NCBI RefSeq assembly: GCF_000813965.1
Contig: NZ_JWLI01000006.1
Location: forward strand, 310,001-374,000
DNA length: 64,000 nucleotides
Reading direction: 5' to 3'
DNA from: Leisingera sp. ANG-M7
GTDB lineage: Bacteria > Pseudomonadota > Alphaproteobacteria > Rhodobacterales > Rhodobacteraceae
The translations under genes and the position numbers were made by a program. Positions 37,527 through 47,496 of this stretch are shown piece after piece. Numbering within the stretch: position 1 is the stretch's first letter; the number at the start of each line of letters is the position of its first letter. The notes below the pieces were generated by a model that saw only the letters and a program-made list of their open reading frames with translations, searched no databases and was not told the DNA's origin.

Positions 37527-38092
37527 TCACGGATGTTCTGGGGTTGATTTTCGGAAGCCGGCGCAATGTGTTGCGCGAAACGGCTGAGGTGTTCCGCGAG
37601 AATGCCGAGGCGGGTGCGGCGCGGGCGCATCAGATGCAGTCCGCGGCACTCAGCCAGCTGGCCGCCGAATTCCAGTACGGCGGCAAAAGCCGGTTCGACC
37701 GGTTCATGGACGGCGTCAACCGGCTGCCCCGGCCCTTGCTGGCGCTGGGGACCCTGGCGCTGATGATTTCCGCGCTCAGCGATCCGGTTTGGTTTGCCGC
37801 CCGTATGCAAGGGTTGGCGCTGGTGCCGGAGCCGCTGTGGTGGCTTTTGGGCGTCATCGTCTCATTCTACTTCGGCGCGCGCCATCAGATGAAAAGCCAG
37901 GAATTCCAGCAGGGGCTCGCTGCCAGCATGGCGCGGGTGCCACAGGTGGCAAGCAACATCGCCGTGCTGGAGCACCTTAGGGCAGACTCACCCGCGGCAG
38001 CGTCGACCGGCACCGATGCCGCTGCCCGGCTGGATGCCACCGAATTAGAAGTCAACCCAGCCCTGAGGGCCTGGAAAACCAGCCGCGGCTGA
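37517..38092 (+). CDS. GTA-type holin (3-TM holin family)
   Basis: A 191-aa protein with an amphipathic N-terminus (LITDVLGLIFGSRR), two clear membrane helices (about residues 72-89 and 104-121) and a soluble C-terminal tail. This matches the holin family described for gene transfer agent release in Rhodobacterales. Its start lies within the endolysin gene, 10 bp before that gene's stop, which suggests coupled translation. It should form the inner-membrane hole that lets the endolysin reach the wall. Confidence 0.75.
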   Translation: MGLITDVLGLIFGSRRNVLRETAEVFRENAEAGAARAHQMQSAALSQLAAEFQYGGKSRFDRFMDGVNRLPRPLLALGTLALMISALSDPVWFAARMQGLALVPEPLWWLLGVIVSFYFGARHQMKSQEFQQGLAASMARVPQVASNIAVLEHLRADSPAAASTGTDAAARLDATELEVNPALRAWKTSRG

Positions 38093-38202
38093 TCACAATT
38101 TGCCTTCTGCGGCGGCGTGGCGCGGCGTTTGCCATTGGCCCTGCCGGCAGAGAGGCGTATAGGAAACCCATCCCTGAAGACCATGCATGGACAGACCGGC
38201 AC

Positions 38203-40167
38203 ATGATCACAGAACTCGGACATTTCGCCCTAATTCTCGCCTTCATGATTGCCATCGTGCAGGCCGTTATCCCCTTGATCGGCGCCCATAAACGCTGGCC
38301 CGGCTGGATGGCCGTGGCGGAACCTGCCGCACAGGCGCAATTCCTGTTTACTGCGTTCTCGTTTGGCGCGCTGATGTGGGCCTTCATCACCTCGGACTTC
38401 TCTCTGAAGCTGGTGACGCTCAACAGCCATTCGGCCAAGCCGATGCTGTACAAGATCTCCGGAACTTGGGGCAACCACGAGGGATCGATGCTGCTGTGGG
38501 TGCTGATCGTCAGCCTGTTCGGCGCCATGGCATCGGTCTTTGGCGGCGGGCTGCCCCCGACACTGAAGGCGCGCGTGCTGTCAGTGCAGGCGGCGATTGG
38601 TGTGGCGTTCTTTGCCTTCATCCTGTTCACCTCCAACCCGTTCCTGCGGCTGACGGTGCCGCCGTTTGACGGGCAGGACCTGAACCCGCTGCTGCAGGAC
38701 CCGGGGCTGGCCTTCCATCCGCCGTTCCTCTACCTCGGCTATGTTGGGCTTTCGATGGCATTCTCCTTTGCCGTCGCCGCCCTGATCGAAGGCCGCATCG
38801 ACGCTGCCTGGGGCCGCTGGGTGCGGCCCTGGACGCTGGCGGCCTGGGTGTTTCTGACCATCGGCATCGCGCTGGGGTCCTGGTGGGCCTATTACGAACT
38901 GGGCTGGGGCGGCTTCTGGTTCTGGGACCCGGTTGAAAACGCCTCCTTCATGCCCTGGCTGCTGGCCGCCGCGCTGCTGCACTCCGCCATCGTGGTGGAA
39001 AAGCGTGAGGCGCTGAAAAGCTGGACCATCCTGCTGGCGATCCTCGCCTTCGGCTTCTCCCTGATCGGCACTTTCATCGTGCGCTCTGGCATCATCACCA
39101 GCGTGCACGCTTTTGCCAACGACCCGGAACGCGGCGTGTTCATCCTGTTCATTCTGGCGTTTTTCACCGGCGGTGCACTGACGCTGTTTGCCGCCCGCGC
39201 CCAGGCGATGGAGGCCAAGGGCCTGTTTGGCATGGTCAGCCGCGAAACCGCACTGGTGGCCAATAACATCCTGCTGGCGGTCAGCTGCTTTGTGGTGTTC
39301 TTCGGCACCGTCTGGCCGATCGTCGCGGAGATGGTCTTTGACCGCAAGCTGAGCGTCGGCCCGCCGTTCTTCAACTCTGCCTTCACACCGTTCATGGTGG
39401 TGCTGGGGCTGATCATGCCGATCGGCGCCATGCTGCCGTGGAAGCGCGGGCGGATCGGCAAGGTGGCCTGGCAGCTGCGCTATGTGTTTTTGCTGGCGGT
39501 GTCGCTGGGCGTCTTGGCCTGGGCGATGCAGACCGGGCGGTCCGCGCTGGGGCCGGTGGGGCTGTTCCTTGGCTCCTGGATGGTGTTTGGCGCGCTGGCC
39601 GACCTGTGGCTGCGCAGCGGCAAGTCGAACCGCCTGACCCGCATGCTGCGGCTGCCGCGGGCCGACTGGGGCAAGGCCGTGGCTCATGGGGGCCTTGGCA
39701 TCACCATCTTTGCCATCGCAGGCCTGACCGCCTGGGAGCAGGAGGACATCCGCGTTGCCAAGCTGGGTGAACCGTTTGAAGTTGGCGCCTTCACCTTGAC
39801 GCTGAAAGACGTGAGCCGCGAGCAGGGGCCAAACTATTTCACCACCAAGGGCCGGGTCGAAGTCACCCGCAATGGCCGCCCCGAGGCAGTGATGTTCCCG
39901 GAAAAACGCGACTACCCGGTTGCCAAGATGCCCACCACCGAGGCAGCCATCGACTATCGCGTGACTCGTGACCTCTATGTGGTGCTGGGCGACCAGCAGG
40001 CGGACGGAAGCTGGACCATGCGGACCTATATCAAGCCCTTTGCCAACTGGATCTGGGCGGGCTGCATCCTGATGTCGCTTGGCGGGCTCCTCAGCCTCAG
40101 CGACCGGCGTTTCCGCGTTGCCGCGGGCGCGCGCAAGACACCCTCTGCAGGAGTGCCGGCAGAATGA
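38203..40167 (+). CDS. ccmF: Cytochrome c-type biogenesis protein CcmF
   Basis: A 654-aa integral membrane protein with about 14 helices. The Trp-rich heme-handling motif WGGFWFWDPVENASFMPWL lies near residue 236, with other conserved segments such as KISGTWGNHEGSMLLW. CcmF is part of the heme-apocytochrome ligase. It overlaps ccmH by 4 bp (ATGA). Its partner ccmE lies 1.5 kb upstream. Confidence 0.95.
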   Translation: MITELGHFALILAFMIAIVQAVIPLIGAHKRWPGWMAVAEPAAQAQFLFTAFSFGALMWAFITSDFSLKLVTLNSHSAKPMLYKISGTWGNHEGSMLLWVLIVSLFGAMASVFGGGLPPTLKARVLSVQAAIGVAFFAFILFTSNPFLRLTVPPFDGQDLNPLLQDPGLAFHPPFLYLGYVGLSMAFSFAVAALIEGRIDAAWGRWVRPWTLAAWVFLTIGIALGSWWAYYELGWGGFWFWDPVENASFMPWLLAAALLHSAIVVEKREALKSWTILLAILAFGFSLIGTFIVRSGIITSVHAFANDPERGVFILFILAFFTGGALTLFAARAQAMEAKGLFGMVSRETALVANNILLAVSCFVVFFGTVWPIVAEMVFDRKLSVGPPFFNSAFTPFMVVLGLIMPIGAMLPWKRGRIGKVAWQLRYVFLLAVSLGVLAWAMQTGRSALGPVGLFLGSWMVFGALADLWLRSGKSNRLTRMLRLPRADWGKAVAHGGLGITIFAIAGLTAWEQEDIRVAKLGEPFEVGAFTLTLKDVSREQGPNYFTTKGRVEVTRNGRPEAVMFPEKRDYPVAKMPTTEAAIDYRVTRDLYVVLGDQQADGSWTMRTYIKPFANWIWAGCILMSLGGLLSLSDRRFRVAAGARKTPSAGVPAE

Positions 40168-40646
40168 AGCAGATGCGTTTCCTGATCCTTGCCTTGGCGG
40201 CGTTGATGGCTTTAGCGGTCTACGTTCCGGCCCCGGTGCTGGCAGTGGAACCGGATGAGGTGCTGGATGATCCGGCGCTGGAGGCCCGCGCCCGCGACCT
40301 GTCAGAGGGCCTTCGCTGCCTGGTTTGCCGCAATGAAAGCATCGATGACTCCAACGCCGAGCTTGCCCGCGATTTGCGCGTGCTGCTGCGCGAGCGGCTG
40401 GTGGCCGGCGACAGCGACCGGGAGGCGATGGATTTCATCGTCGACCGGTACGGCGAATACGTGCTGTTGAATCCCACAGCGCAGGGCGCCAACCTGCTGC
40501 TTTGGGCTGCGGGTCCATTGATGCTGCTGGCAGCGCTAGTGATCGGGATCTTCTATGTCCGCGGCCGGGCGCGTACGCCAAAGGCGGCAGAGCAATCCCT
40601 GAGCGCCGAAGAGCAGGAACGGCTCAAGAAAATCCTGGAGGATTGA
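40164..40646 (+). CDS. ccmH: Cytochrome c-type biogenesis protein CcmH/CcmL
   Basis: A 160-aa protein with a signal sequence (residues 5-27), the redox motif GLRCLVCRNES (Cys52, Cys55) and a C-terminal membrane helix at about 113-131. It keeps apocytochrome thiols reduced for heme attachment. Start overlaps the ccmF stop. This is the short CcmL-type version without the TPR extension (CcmI). Confidence 0.93.
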   Translation: MKQMRFLILALAALMALAVYVPAPVLAVEPDEVLDDPALEARARDLSEGLRCLVCRNESIDDSNAELARDLRVLLRERLVAGDSDREAMDFIVDRYGEYVLLNPTAQGANLLLWAAGPLMLLAALVIGIFYVRGRARTPKAAEQSLSAEEQERLKKILED

Positions 40647-40756
40647 CGCCGGGTCTGTCTTTCCGGCCCGCGCGCTTTGCGTCACGATGCCTGCCAACCG
40701 GCTGCGCTGGCGGACAGATCGCGCGGCCCAGGGCTATTGTTAGATGGGGCACTCCG

Positions 40757-41533
40757 ATGGAATACAAAGAAATCCTGTTTTCACTGCAGGACGGGCTGGC
40801 GGTGATCACGCTGAACCGGGAAGCCCGCAAGAACGCGCTGACCAGCCGGATGCGGTCGGAGATAACCCATGCGATGCGGCTGGCCGCGGGAGAGGCGCGC
40901 GCGGTGGTGCTGACGGGCGCTGGCGATGCTTTCTGCTCCGGTCAGGACCTGAGCGATGCCGGCAGCCAGGGCAAGCTGGATCTGGAGCGCACCCTGCGCG
41001 ATGAGTATCTGCCGATGCTGCAGGCGATCTATGATTGCCCGGTGCCGGTGATTGCCGCAGTCAATGGCGCCGCAGCCGGGGCAGGGGCCAACCTGGCGCT
41101 GGCGGCGGATGTGGTGATTGCCTGCGAAAGCGCGTTCTTCATGCAGGCCTTCACCAAGATCGGGCTGATCCCGGATGCCGGCGGCACCTGGTTCCTGCCG
41201 CGCCAGATCGGCCTGGCCAAGGCCACGGGTGCAGCGCTGTTTGCCGACCGCATCAGCGCGCAGCAGGCCAGCGATTGGGGCATGATCTGGGAAGCGGTGC
41301 CGGACGCCGAATTTGACGCTCACTGGCGCGCGCGTGCAGCCTATCTGGCCGAAGGCCCGACCAAGGCGCTGGCTGCCACCAAGGCGGCCCTGCGCGACAG
41401 CTATGGCCGCACCTTGGCAGAGCAGTTGTCGGAAGAGGCGCATCTGCAGGGTCAATGCGGCAAGACCCGTGATTTCCTGGAAGGCGTGACCGCGTTCATG
41501 GAAAAACGCCCCGCGAAATTCGAGGGGCGCTGA
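40757..41533 (+). CDS. Enoyl-CoA hydratase/isomerase, PaaG-like
   Basis: A 258-aa crotonase-family enzyme. Segments GDAFCSGQDLSDAG, NGAAAGAGANLALAADVVIA and FTKIGLIPDAGGTWFLP match PaaG, the epoxide-isomerase of phenylacetate breakdown (2-(1,2-epoxy)-phenylacetyl-CoA). No other paa genes are in the window. The ATG at 40757 gives the family's usual N-terminus MEYKEILF; longer starts are not supported. It lies 110 bp after ccmH. Confidence 0.82.
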   Translation: MEYKEILFSLQDGLAVITLNREARKNALTSRMRSEITHAMRLAAGEARAVVLTGAGDAFCSGQDLSDAGSQGKLDLERTLRDEYLPMLQAIYDCPVPVIAAVNGAAAGAGANLALAADVVIACESAFFMQAFTKIGLIPDAGGTWFLPRQIGLAKATGAALFADRISAQQASDWGMIWEAVPDAEFDAHWRARAAYLAEGPTKALAATKAALRDSYGRTLAEQLSEEAHLQGQCGKTRDFLEGVTAFMEKRPAKFEGR

Positions 41534-41569
41534 CGCCTTTCTGAGACTGCGGGGTTAGCCATGGCATTA

Positions 41570-41593
41570 GGAAACGCTTTTTGCAGCGTTTCC
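41570..41593 (+). terminator. Hairpin after the PaaG-like gene
   Basis: A perfect 9-bp stem GGAAACGCT / AGCGTTTCC with a 6-base loop, 37 bp after the stop. There is no T run after it, so terminator strength is uncertain. Confidence 0.5.
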
Positions 41594-41631
41594 CGGCAAG
41601 CCCGCCCCCGGTTAAACATGTGCTTCAAAAC

Positions 41632-41661
41632 AAAAAAAACGCCCCGCAGTTTGCGGGGCGT
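41632..41661 (-). terminator. Intrinsic terminator after gltA
   Basis: Stem ACGCCCCGCA / TGCGGGGCGT (10 bp, 3-base loop) with an eight-T run on the minus strand, 22 bp after the gltA stop. A short TTT on the plus strand allows weak action in that direction too. Confidence 0.9.
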
Positions 41662-41682
41662 TTGTCATCTAGTGCCGGCTGC

Positions 41683-42978
41683 TCAGCGCTGTTCGATGTC
41701 GATGTAGTCGCGCATGGTTTCGCCGAGGTACAGCTGGCGCGGGCGGCCGATCTTGTTTTGCGGGTCGGCGATCATTTCCTTCCACTGCGAGATCCAGCCG
41801 ACGGTGCGCGACAGCGCAAAGATCGGCGTAAACATCGAGGTCGGGAAGCCCATCGCCTCCAGGATGATACCGGAGTAGAAGTCGACGTTCGGGAACAGCT
41901 TCTTCTCAATGAAGTAAGGATCATTGAGGGCGGTCTGCTCCAGCTCCTTGGCGACCTGCAGCAGCGGGTTGTCATCAACGCCCAAGAGCTCCAGAACTTC
42001 ATCCGCGGACTGTTTGAGAACGGTCGCGCGCGGGTCGGTGTTCTTGTACACGCGGTGGCCAAAGCCCATCAGGCGGAACGGGTCGTTTTTGTCCTTGGCG
42101 CGGGCGATGTATTCGGGAATGCGGTCAACAGTGCCGATTTCCTTGAGCATCTCCAGGCAAGCCTGATTGGCGCCGCCGTGGGCCGGGCCCCAGAGGCAGG
42201 CGATGCCGGCCGCGATACAGGCAAAGGGGTTCGCGCCGGAAGAGGACGCCAGGCGCACGGTAGAGGTGGAGGCGTTCTGCTCGTGATCCGCGTGCAGGGT
42301 CAGGATACGGTCCATGGCCCGGCTGAGGATCGGGTTCACGTGGTATTCCTCGGCGGGAACCGAGAAGCACATGTGCAGGAAGTTGGCGGCGTAATCCAGG
42401 TCGTTGCGCGGATAAACAAACGGCTGGCCGATCGAATACTTATAGGCCATCGCGGCGATGGTCGGCAGCTTGGCGATCAGGCGCACGGCGGCAACCTCAC
42501 GCTGCCAGGGGTCGGTCACATCCAGCGAGTCGTGGTAGAAAGCCGACATTGCGCCGACAACACCCACCAGTGTCGCCATCGGGTGCGCGTCGCGGCGGAA
42601 CCCGCGGAAGAAGTTGTGCATCTGCTCATGCACCATGGTGTGACGGGTCACACGGGTTTCGAAATCCTCGAGCTGGGCTGCGGTCGGCAGTTCACCGTAA
42701 AGCAGCAGATAGCAGACCTCGAGGTAGTGCGACTTGGACGCCAGCTGGTCGATCGGGTAGCCGCGGTGCAGCAGTTCGCCCTTGTCACCGTCGATATAGG
42801 TGATGGTGCTGTCGCAGCTCGCGGTGGAGGTGAAGCCCGGGTCATAGGTGAACACACCTGCCTGCGCGTAGAGCTTGCGGATGTCGACAACATCAGGCCC
42901 GGCCGTTGGCGAGAAAATGGGCAGCTCGTAATTTTCGCCATTCAGCGTGAGCGTGGCAGATTTCTGTGTCTCGGTCAT
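41683..42978 (-). CDS. gltA: Citrate synthase
   Basis: A 431-aa, type II citrate synthase. The active-site histidines lie in [15 protein letters not shown] and [10 protein letters not shown], with the catalytic Asp in NVDFYSG. It condenses acetyl-CoA and oxaloacetate. It lies 129 bp downstream of gltX but is separated by a hairpin. A strong terminator ends it. Confidence 0.95.
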   Translation of the reverse strand: MTETQKSATLTLNGENYELPIFSPTAGPDVVDIRKLYAQAGVFTYDPGFTSTASCDSTITYIDGDKGELLHRGYPIDQLASKSHYLEVCYLLLYGELPTAAQLEDFETRVTRHTMVHEQMHNFFRGFRRDAHPMATLVGVVGAMSAFYHDSLDVTDPWQREVAAVRLIAKLPTIAAMAYKYSIGQPFVYPRNDLDYAANFLHMCFSVPAEEYHVNPILSRAMDRILTLHADHEQNASTSTVRLASSSGANPFACIAAGIACLWGPAHGGANQACLEMLKEIGTVDRIPEYIARAKDKNDPFRLMGFGHRVYKNTDPRATVLKQSADEVLELLGVDDNPLLQVAKELEQTALNDPYFIEKKLFPNVDFYSGIILEAMGFPTSMFTPIFALSRTVGWISQWKEMIADPQNKIGRPRQLYLGETMRDYIDIEQR

Positions 42979-43042
42979 AGATGTCCCTTCCTGTTGCAGG
43001 CACGAAAGCTGCCCCGTCCGGGCGTCTTCATGCGGGGCAGCG

Positions 43043-43062
43043 CCTGCGCGAGGCCGCGCAGG
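43043..43062 (-). terminator. Hairpin between gltX and gltA
   Basis: Perfect 8-bp stem CCTGCGCG / CGCGCAGG with a 4-base loop, 46 bp after the gltX stop. It could be a terminator for gltX or a structure in the gltA leader; no T run is present. Confidence 0.4.
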
Positions 43063-43107
43063 GGTTGTCGTATCAAAAACAGGCGTTCCCGGGCGGCCTG
43101 GCCGCGG

Positions 43108-44508
43108 TCAGCCTGTTGCGTCCTTGAGCCGGGCGATGGTTTCCTCGCGGCCCAGAATCAGCATCATGTCGAACACCGAAGGCGTTACCGCCCGGCCGGC
43201 CAGCACCGCCCGCAAGGGGCCTGCCAGTTTGCCGAACTTGGTATCATGGGCTTCTGCAAATCCGTTCAGAAGCGCCTCCAGATCGTCACGGACCCAGCTA
43301 GCATTTTGCAACTGCGGCGTCAATTCATCCAGTATACCATCGGATACAGAAGACAGGGCTTTTTCTGCCTTCGCATCCCGGTCAAGAGGCCGTGAAGCAA
43401 GGATAAAATGTGCTTTTTCAAGCAGTTCAGGGAATGTGCGCGCCCGGTCCTTGAGGCAATACATCGCACGCTCCAGGCCTTGTGACTGCGCGTCAGTCAG
43501 GGCGGCTTCCCCGGCAGCCGCCAGATAGGCGCAGATTTCTTGCCGCAGCGCGGCATCATCGCCGATGGCAATGTGCTGACCGCAGAGATTCTCCAGCTTC
43601 TTGGTGTCGAACCGGGCCGGGCTTTTGCCGATGCCGCCGAGATTAAACCACTCTTTTGCCTGCGCGTCCGTAAAAAACTCGTCATCGCCGTGTGACCAGC
43701 CGAGACGCGCCAGGTAGTTGCGCATGCCGGCCGCCGGGTAGCCCATCGCCTGGTATTCCTGCGCGCCGAGCGCACCGTGGCGTTTGGACAGTTTCTTGCC
43801 GTCCGCACCATGGATCAGCGGGATATGCGCCCAGACCGGCACGTCCCAGCCCATCGCCTGATAGATCATCATCTGGCGGGCGGCGTTGTTCAGGTGGTCG
43901 TCGCCGCGGATCACATGGGTCACGCCCATGTCGTGGTCATCAACCACAACCGCCAGCATATAGACCGGGGTTCCGTCGGAACGCAGCAGGATCATGTCGT
44001 CCAGCTGGTCGTTGCGGATGGTGACGTCGCCCTGCACCTCGTCCTTGATCACGGTGGCGCCATCCTGCGGCGCCTTGATGCGGATCACAAAAGGCGCATC
44101 CGGGTGGCTGGTGGCATCCGCATTGCGCCAGGGCGACCGGTAGAGGGTGGATTTGCCCTCAGCCTTTGCCTGATCGCGGAAGGCGGCGATTTCTTCCTGG
44201 GTGGCAAAGCATTTATAGGCCTTGCCCTCGGCCAGCAGCTGCCTGGCAACCTCGGCGTGGCGGTCCGCGCGTTCGAACTGGCTGATCACCTCACCGTCAT
44301 GATCCAGCCCCAGCCATTCCATACCCTGCAGGATGGCAGCGGTGGCCTCCGGCGTGGAGCGTTCGCGGTCTGTGTCCTCGATCCGCAGCAGGAACTTGCC
44401 GCCGCGGCCGCGGGCATACAGCCAGTTGAACAGCGCAGTGCGGGCGCCGCCGATATGCAGATAGCCGGTGGGAGAAGGCGCGAAGCGGGTGACAACCGGT
44501 TGGGTCAT
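43108..44508 (-). CDS. gltX: Glutamyl-tRNA synthetase
   Basis: A 466-aa class I synthetase. The HIGH-type motif is LHIGGAR (His18) and the KMSKS-type motif is KKLSKRHG. It charges tRNA-Glu. Alphaproteobacteria often hold two GltX copies, one of which feeds the Gln transamidation route; which type this is cannot be read here. It is divergent from comEC across 79 bp. Confidence 0.94.
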   Translation of the reverse strand: MTQPVVTRFAPSPTGYLHIGGARTALFNWLYARGRGGKFLLRIEDTDRERSTPEATAAILQGMEWLGLDHDGEVISQFERADRHAEVARQLLAEGKAYKCFATQEEIAAFRDQAKAEGKSTLYRSPWRNADATSHPDAPFVIRIKAPQDGATVIKDEVQGDVTIRNDQLDDMILLRSDGTPVYMLAVVVDDHDMGVTHVIRGDDHLNNAARQMMIYQAMGWDVPVWAHIPLIHGADGKKLSKRHGALGAQEYQAMGYPAAGMRNYLARLGWSHGDDEFFTDAQAKEWFNLGGIGKSPARFDTKKLENLCGQHIAIGDDAALRQEICAYLAAAGEAALTDAQSQGLERAMYCLKDRARTFPELLEKAHFILASRPLDRDAKAEKALSSVSDGILDELTPQLQNASWVRDDLEALLNGFAEAHDTKFGKLAGPLRAVLAGRAVTPSVFDMMLILGREETIARLKDATG

Positions 44509-44587
44509 GTGCAGGATTTACCTTTTGGAAACCATGTGAGGCGTAGAGTTTCCGCCTGTCTACCGGGCGAGACGGCGGGGGGCAAGC

Positions 44588-46651
44588 ATGGGGCTTGGAA
44601 CTGCAGCCAGCAACGTTCTGCAAGGCCAGCGCGGCAACCTGTTTCCCTGGGTGCCGGTGTTTCTGGGCACTGGCATAGCCATCTATTTCAGCCTGAAGGT
44701 TGAACCAAGCGCAACGGGTATTGCCGTATTGGCGGCTGCCTCAATGCTGTTCGCAGCTTGTGCGTTGATACGGCACGCCTTGGCCTTTCTGTGCTGGGTG
44801 CCTGCGCTGCTGGCGGCAGGGATATGCCTAGCGTTTGCACGCACCCATCTGGTGGCCGCCCCGGTGCTGGACTTCCGCTACTACGGGCCGGTTGAAGGAA
44901 GGGTGGTGGCGGTGGACCGCTCTCCCACCGATGCGCTTCGGCTGACACTGGACGAGGTTCGGCTGGACCGTGTTTCACAGGAAAAAACGCCTGCGCTGGT
45001 CAGGATTTCATTGAAGGGACAGGAAGACATACCGCCGCCCGGTGCGCGGGTGATGACCACCGCGCATTTGCTGCCGCCCCAGGGGCCGGTGGAGCCGGGC
45101 GGCTTCGATTTCCGCCGCCACGCCTGGTTCAAGCAGCTGGGCGGGCTGGGCTACACACGGGTGCCAGTGCTGCTGGCCGAAGCCCCCGGTGATGACAAGC
45201 CGGTTGAGCGGCTGCGCAGGGCACTGGCGCAATATCTGCAGAAGCGGCTGCCGGGAGAAACCGGCGGGTTTGCAGCCGCTGTCACAGCGGGCGATCGAAG
45301 CGGCGTGGGTGAGGAGACACTGACCGCTTTGCGGCAGAGCAACCTGGCGCATCTATTGGCGATTTCCGGCCTGCACATGGGGCTGCTCACTGGCTTTGTC
45401 TTTTCCGCGATGCGCACCCTGATGTGCCTGGTTCCCTGGGTCGCGCTGCGCTGGCCGGTCAAGAAGCTGGCCGCAGTTGCAGCGCTGGCCGCCGGGGGTG
45501 GCTATCTGATGCTGTCGGGCGGCAATGTCGCAACGGAACGCGCCTTTGTCATGGTGGCGGTGATGTTCGGGGCAGTGCTGCTGAACCGGCGGGCGATCAC
45601 CCTGCGGGCGGTGGCGGTGGCGGCGCTGATCGTGCTGCTGCGGCGGCCGGAAAGCCTGCTGAGCCCCGGATTCCAGATGAGCTTTGCCGCCACCGCGGCG
45701 CTGGTGGCGGTGTTTGCCGCGCTGCGGGACGGGCAGGTGCAGCTGGGGCCGCGCTGGTTGCGGCCTGTGCTCGCCTTGGTGATTTCCTCTGCTGTGGCCG
45801 GGGCTGCCACGGCCCCCTTTGCGGCGGCACATTTTAACACTATTCCGCATTACGGGCTGCTGGCAAACCTGTTGTCAGTGCCGGTGATGGGCACAGTTGT
45901 GATCCCTGCCGCCGTGCTGGCCCTGACCCTGGCACCGTTCGGGCTGGAGTGGATCGGGCTGGCGGCCATGCAATGGGGGATGGATTGGATCCTGTGGGTT
46001 GCCCGGACCGTGTCCGGCTTTGACGGCTCGGTGTCCCGGGTGGCGGCACCGGGGCCCTGGGTGCTGCCGCTGCTTGCCGGGGGTTTCATTTTTGCGGTGG
46101 TCTGGCAGGGGCGGCTGCGGCTTGCCGGACTGCTGCCTGCGGCCTGTGCCTTCGCACTTTGGTTCATTGCAGAGCGCCCGGACATACTGATTGCCGACTC
46201 CGGCGGTCTGGTGGGAGTGATGGGGCCTGAGGGCCGCGCACTGTCGCGGGCCAAGGGGCAGGGATTTACTGCAGAGATATGGCTGGAGAATGACGGTGAT
46301 CTGGCGTCGCAGCCCGATGCGGCCGCGCGTTGGGTTGCCGGTCCGGGCAGCCTGCCGGTCTGGCAGGGCGCAGGGTTTCGCCTGGTGCATGCGCCGGGCA
46401 AGCGTAAGCTGTCGGCAGCAAGCAATTGCAAAGACGACGATATTGTCATTTCCACAGTGGCGGAATCCAGCAACTGCCTGCTGCTGACGCCAGCAGTCAT
46501 GCGGCAGACCGGCAGTATTTCCCTGACCCGGAGCGGCGGCCTGCTGACAGCCCGGGATGCTGCGGGTGAGCGGCCTTGGACAGGCTGGCAGCCGGAGGGG
46601 CAGGAAATCCGCCGCCTGCGGCTGCTGCTGAACAGGGCCAGGGGTCAGTAA
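44588..46651 (+). CDS. comEC: ComEC/Rec2-type membrane protein
   Basis: A 687-aa membrane protein. The N-terminal DUF4131-like part ([14 protein letters not shown]) is followed by the competence domain with [14 protein letters not shown] near residue 258 and several helices. The C-terminal region ([15 protein letters not shown]) corresponds to the metallo-beta-lactamase-like part but lacks the HxHxDH metal motif, so nuclease activity is unlikely. It should form the inner-membrane DNA channel of natural transformation. Its last 7 bp overlap the 3' end of lexA. Confidence 0.88.
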   Translation: MGLGTAASNVLQGQRGNLFPWVPVFLGTGIAIYFSLKVEPSATGIAVLAAASMLFAACALIRHALAFLCWVPALLAAGICLAFARTHLVAAPVLDFRYYGPVEGRVVAVDRSPTDALRLTLDEVRLDRVSQEKTPALVRISLKGQEDIPPPGARVMTTAHLLPPQGPVEPGGFDFRRHAWFKQLGGLGYTRVPVLLAEAPGDDKPVERLRRALAQYLQKRLPGETGGFAAAVTAGDRSGVGEETLTALRQSNLAHLLAISGLHMGLLTGFVFSAMRTLMCLVPWVALRWPVKKLAAVAALAAGGGYLMLSGGNVATERAFVMVAVMFGAVLLNRRAITLRAVAVAALIVLLRRPESLLSPGFQMSFAATAALVAVFAALRDGQVQLGPRWLRPVLALVISSAVAGAATAPFAAAHFNTIPHYGLLANLLSVPVMGTVVIPAAVLALTLAPFGLEWIGLAAMQWGMDWILWVARTVSGFDGSVSRVAAPGPWVLPLLAGGFIFAVVWQGRLRLAGLLPAACAFALWFIAERPDILIADSGGLVGVMGPEGRALSRAKGQGFTAEIWLENDGDLASQPDAAARWVAGPGSLPVWQGAGFRLVHAPGKRKLSAASNCKDDDIVISTVAESSNCLLLTPAVMRQTGSISLTRSGGLLTARDAAGERPWTGWQPEGQEIRRLRLLLNRARGQ

Positions 46652-47352
46652 GTGCGGATCAGGCCGACCAAACGGCCCTGCACCTGAACCATATCTTCGG
46701 GGTGGCGGCGGGTTTCATAGGCCGGGTTAGCAGCCTCCAGCGCGATCATGGAGCCCTCGCGGTAGTACTTCTTCAGCGTTGCCTCCTGGCCTTCGACCAG
46801 TGCCACCACGATGTCGCCGTTGTCGGCCGCGGAAGTCTCGCGGATCACCACGATGTCGCCGTCGTTGATGCCGGCCTCGATCATCGAGTCGCCCTTTACT
46901 TCCAGCGCATAGTGCTGGCCAGTGGGGGCGATCATGCCGCCGGGCACTGCCACCTGGTGCGAGACCTGGCTGATTGCCTCAATCGGCACGCCTGCGGCGA
47001 TGCGGCCCATCACCGGCAGTTCAACCGCCGCCTGGCGCAGCGGGTCTGCTGATGCCGGAGCCGGCGCCGCGGCTGGAGCCTGACCGCCGTCAATCACCCT
47101 GGGGGCAAACCCCTGCGGTTCGCCAGTGCCGCCAAGGCTTTCTGGCAAGCGGATGATTTCAATGGCGCGGGCGCGGTGCGGCAAGCGCCGGATGAAACCG
47201 CGCTCCTCCAGCGCAGTGATCAGCCGGTGGATGCCAGATTTCGACCTGAGGTCGAGTTCAGTCTTCATTTCGTCAAAACTGGGGGGCACGCCATCGCGTT
47301 GCAGGCGTTTGTGAATGAATTCCAGCAGTTGAAGTTGCTTCTTTGTGAGCAT
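46645..47352 (-). CDS. lexA: SOS repressor LexA
   Basis: A 235-aa LexA. The winged helix lies at residues 1-65. The self-cleavage site is Ala120-Gly121 (in GRIAAGVP), with catalytic Ser156 (GDSMIEAG) and Lys194 (ATLKKYY). It represses DNA-damage genes and is inactivated by RecA filaments. Its own SOS box lies 32 bp upstream of the start. Its 3' end overlaps comEC by 7 bp. Confidence 0.96.
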   Translation of the reverse strand: MLTKKQLQLLEFIHKRLQRDGVPPSFDEMKTELDLRSKSGIHRLITALEERGFIRRLPHRARAIEIIRLPESLGGTGEPQGFAPRVIDGGQAPAAAPAPASADPLRQAAVELPVMGRIAAGVPIEAISQVSHQVAVPGGMIAPTGQHYALEVKGDSMIEAGINDGDIVVIRETSAADNGDIVVALVEGQEATLKKYYREGSMIALEAANPAYETRRHPEDMVQVQGRLVGLIRTY

Positions 47353-47384
47353 CGCCGCTCCCTCCGTGCCTCATGTTTTCTTTT

Positions 47385-47399
47385 GTTCTACGCATGTTC
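47385..47399. promoter_or_regulatory. LexA-binding SOS box upstream of lexA
   Basis: GTTC-TACGCAT-GTTC, an exact match to the alphaproteobacterial SOS consensus GTTC-N7-GTTC, 32 bp before the lexA start codon. Autoregulation follows. Confidence 0.88.
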
Positions 47400-47496
47400 A
47401 CGTTTTGTGTCAACATGGCTGTATTCGAACAATCGCAGTGGCAGGGTCGGAGGCTGCCGCGTCCGGTTTGAGTATTTGCGCAAAGAAGAACCGGGT

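Noticed and set aside
38101-38133. Direct repeats flanking the GTA lysis pair as an insertion scar
   Set aside because: The right copy shares only about 8-14 bases of GC-rich sequence with the left; too weak for a target duplication.
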